Part shown: positions 4,924 through 6,138 of the stretch, piece after piece
Position numbering within the stretch: the first letter of the stretch is position 1
How the letters are laid out: every line of letters starts with the position of its first letter
Translations under genes and position numbers: made by a program
The notes under the pieces: generated by a model
Seen by the model: the letters and a program-made list of their open reading frames with translations, nothing else
Told to the model about the DNA's origin: nothing
Database searches by the model: none
NCBI GenBank assembly: GCA_015231665.1
Contig: JADGBD010000127.1
Coordinates: forward strand, 1 to 6,138
From: Gammaproteobacteria bacterium
GTDB lineage: Bacteria > Pseudomonadota > Gammaproteobacteria > Chromatiales > Chromatiaceae
Direction of reading: 5' to 3'
DNA length: 6,138 bases

Positions 4924-6090
4924 TCAGGCCCCGCCCCATTGCTCGGTGGCTATGGCCTCGCCCAGGTCGGCGTCGATCAGGCGGGCGCGCACCTCCAGGA
5001 GCCTTTCGATCAGGGCCGGCTCCTGCTGGCCGTAGGCCTCGGCATCGGGCACCCGCTTGACCACCACGCCGAGCAGCTCGGTGATGGCGTTGCCGATGGA
5101 GTTCTGGCTGATGGTGACCACCAGCTTGCCCGCATCGTTGCGGTAGATCAGCTGCTTGAACGCCGGCTGCCAGCGGATGGCATTGGCGTAGGCCGGGTCC
5201 TTGATGCAGCGCTCGCGCACCTTCTTCGCCGCGCCCATGAAGGCGTTGTTGAACAGCAGCACGCTCTCCACCTGCTGCGGGTAATAGACGTCCGCCAGCA
5301 TCGGCGAGTTGCGGCTGGAGACCTGGGCGAAGAAGCTGCGGTAAAAGTCGATGAAGCCCTTGAGGATCTCGTCATACTCCTGCCAGAAGCGAATATCCTT
5401 GAGCGCCTCGGCACCGCCCTGGATTTCCCAGCAGGGCAGGCCCTGGGGATAGCCGGTGAGCCTGAGGTTGGATTCGTGGCTGTGCAGCGGCTTGAGCACG
5501 CGCAGGTCCAGCGCCTGCTCGAAGAATTCCCGATAGACATCGCGCATGTAGGCCTGGAACAGCGAGTGCTGGCCACCATCGGTGAGATTGGGGTTGGCCT
5601 GGTCCGCCAGTTCGGCATCACGCAACTGATCCATGGGGAAGACGATGAAATGGTTGTGCAGCATGCGAATGCTCGGCACCCCCGGCGAGGTCAAGGGCCA
5701 GGTGGCGTCCAGGCTGGCCTCCCCTGCCAGCACCAGGGCTTGATCCGGGTCCGGGTAGCGCTCCAGCATGTAGTCGATGAGGATCTGGTTCATCCGGTTC
5801 CACACCTGCTTCACCGCCTCCGGCACCTGGGTGCGGCGCACCGGCCGGCCCAGCGGATTGAGCACCGTCTTCGAGGTGTTATAGATGATCGAGGTATCGA
5901 ACTCGGTGCTGTGACCCAGGGCTTTGCGATACAGCAGCAGGTTCTCCGGGTTCACCAGCAGGCCGTTGTTGTGGATCAGATCGTTGAGGTTCTCGGTGCT
6001 GTTGAAAAACTCGTTGGGCTTCATCCCCTCAGGCACTTCCAGGGGAATGGGGCGAAAGGGGGTGGTGATCTCGCGGGGTCCGATCTGCAT
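4924..6090 (-). CDS. Conserved-looking protein of unknown function with two HxH motifs
   Basis: I do not recognise this family. The protein is 388 residues from the chosen start, soluble, with no signal peptide, membrane helix or coiled-coil run. Its composition is natural (many aromatics and balanced charge), while the opposite-strand frame over the same DNA is a Gly/His/Gln/Val-rich shadow. Two His-x-His motifs stand out: LHNHFIVFP (144-152; His145, His147) and LHSHES (202-207; His203, His205), followed by TGYPQGLPCWEIQGG (212-226). The helical centre (231-257) is rich in Phe, Tyr and acidic residues, and the C-terminal 40 residues look helical. The first motif faintly recalls the HxH active-site segment of HIT/GalT-like nucleotidyltransferases, but the third position is Ile. 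The ATG at 6088-6090 is preferred over the ATG at 6100-6102 because TGAGG sits 6 nt before it, while the upstream ATG has no Shine-Dalgarno. The gene is convergent with the peroxidase, so it is probably a separate unit. Confidence 0.8.
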   Translation of the reverse strand: MQIGPREITTPFRPIPLEVPEGMKPNEFFNSTENLNDLIHNNGLLVNPENLLLYRKALGHSTEFDTSIIYNTSKTVLNPLGRPVRRTQVPEAVKQVWNRMNQILIDYMLERYPDPDQALVLAGEASLDATWPLTSPGVPSIRMLHNHFIVFPMDQLRDAELADQANPNLTDGGQHSLFQAYMRDVYREFFEQALDLRVLKPLHSHESNLRLTGYPQGLPCWEIQGGAEALKDIRFWQEYDEILKGFIDFYRSFFAQVSSRNSPMLADVYYPQQVESVLLFNNAFMGAAKKVRERCIKDPAYANAIRWQPAFKQLIYRNDAGKLVVTISQNSIGNAITELLGVVVKRVPDAEAYGQQEPALIERLLEVRARLIDADLGEAIATEQWGGA

Positions 6091-6096
6091 GGCAGG

Positions 6097-6101
6097 CCTC
6101 A
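6097..6101 (-). promoter_or_regulatory. Shine-Dalgarno deciding the start of the unknown gene
   Basis: TGAGG on the minus strand lies 6 nt before the ATG at 6088-6090. It overlaps the upstream in-frame ATG (6100-6102), which would add only Met-Arg-Pro-Ala and has no purine-rich site before it. This favours the 388-residue form. Confidence 0.6.
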
Positions 6102-6138
6102 TGTCGAATACAAAGTGGCTACTTTACCCTAAGCCGGC

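Noticed and set aside
4939..6132. Long plus-strand open frame of 397 codons opposite the unknown minus-strand gene
   Set aside because: Its product is a Gly/His/Gln/Val/Leu-rich antisense shadow with no natural motif. The minus-strand frame has balanced composition and a Shine-Dalgarno.

Overview
The window is 6.1 kb of GC-rich DNA that reads like an ordinary gammaproteobacterial chromosome. It carries six complete, tightly packed protein genes. There are no RNA genes, insertion sequences, CRISPR arrays or phage genes. The RNase PH and YicC sequences, an Anr/FNR-type box and a periplasmic di-haem peroxidase all point to a respiring gammaproteobacterium able to sense low oxygen. I cannot name the species.

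Layout: on the minus strand, reading right to left from 2659, are a soluble Ser/Thr protein kinase, a PP2C phosphatase whose start overlaps the kinase end by 20 nt, and rph (RNase PH). No terminator is visible among them, so they may form one transcript. On the plus strand, divergent from the kinase across an 85-nt gap, is yicC, an endoribonuclease-family gene. It is followed by a bacterial cytochrome c peroxidase gene with its own FNR-like promoter and a strong terminator. Convergent to the peroxidase, at the right edge on the minus strand, is a 388-residue protein that I do not recognise.

How the parts may relate: rph and yicC both act on RNA 3' ends or RNA turnover and are often neighbours. 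Here a kinase/phosphatase pair sits between them, which suggests, without proving, a link between reversible phosphorylation and RNA metabolism. The kinase/yicC gap holds two overlapping extended -10 elements on opposite strands, so the two arms may share one symmetric promoter. The peroxidase looks like a separate unit induced at low oxygen that detoxifies H2O2 in the periplasm.

Most notable points: the peroxidase has Asp where the distal His ligand of the peroxidatic haem is expected, while the other key residues align. The FNR box is at class II spacing from a -10. The STK/yicC promoter is symmetric. A 90-nt patch of A/T-ending codons lies inside rph. Two copies of a CTCTGCG-type repeat lie just past the stops of two minus-strand genes. 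The unknown gene has two HxH motifs. I found no clearly new multi-gene system.
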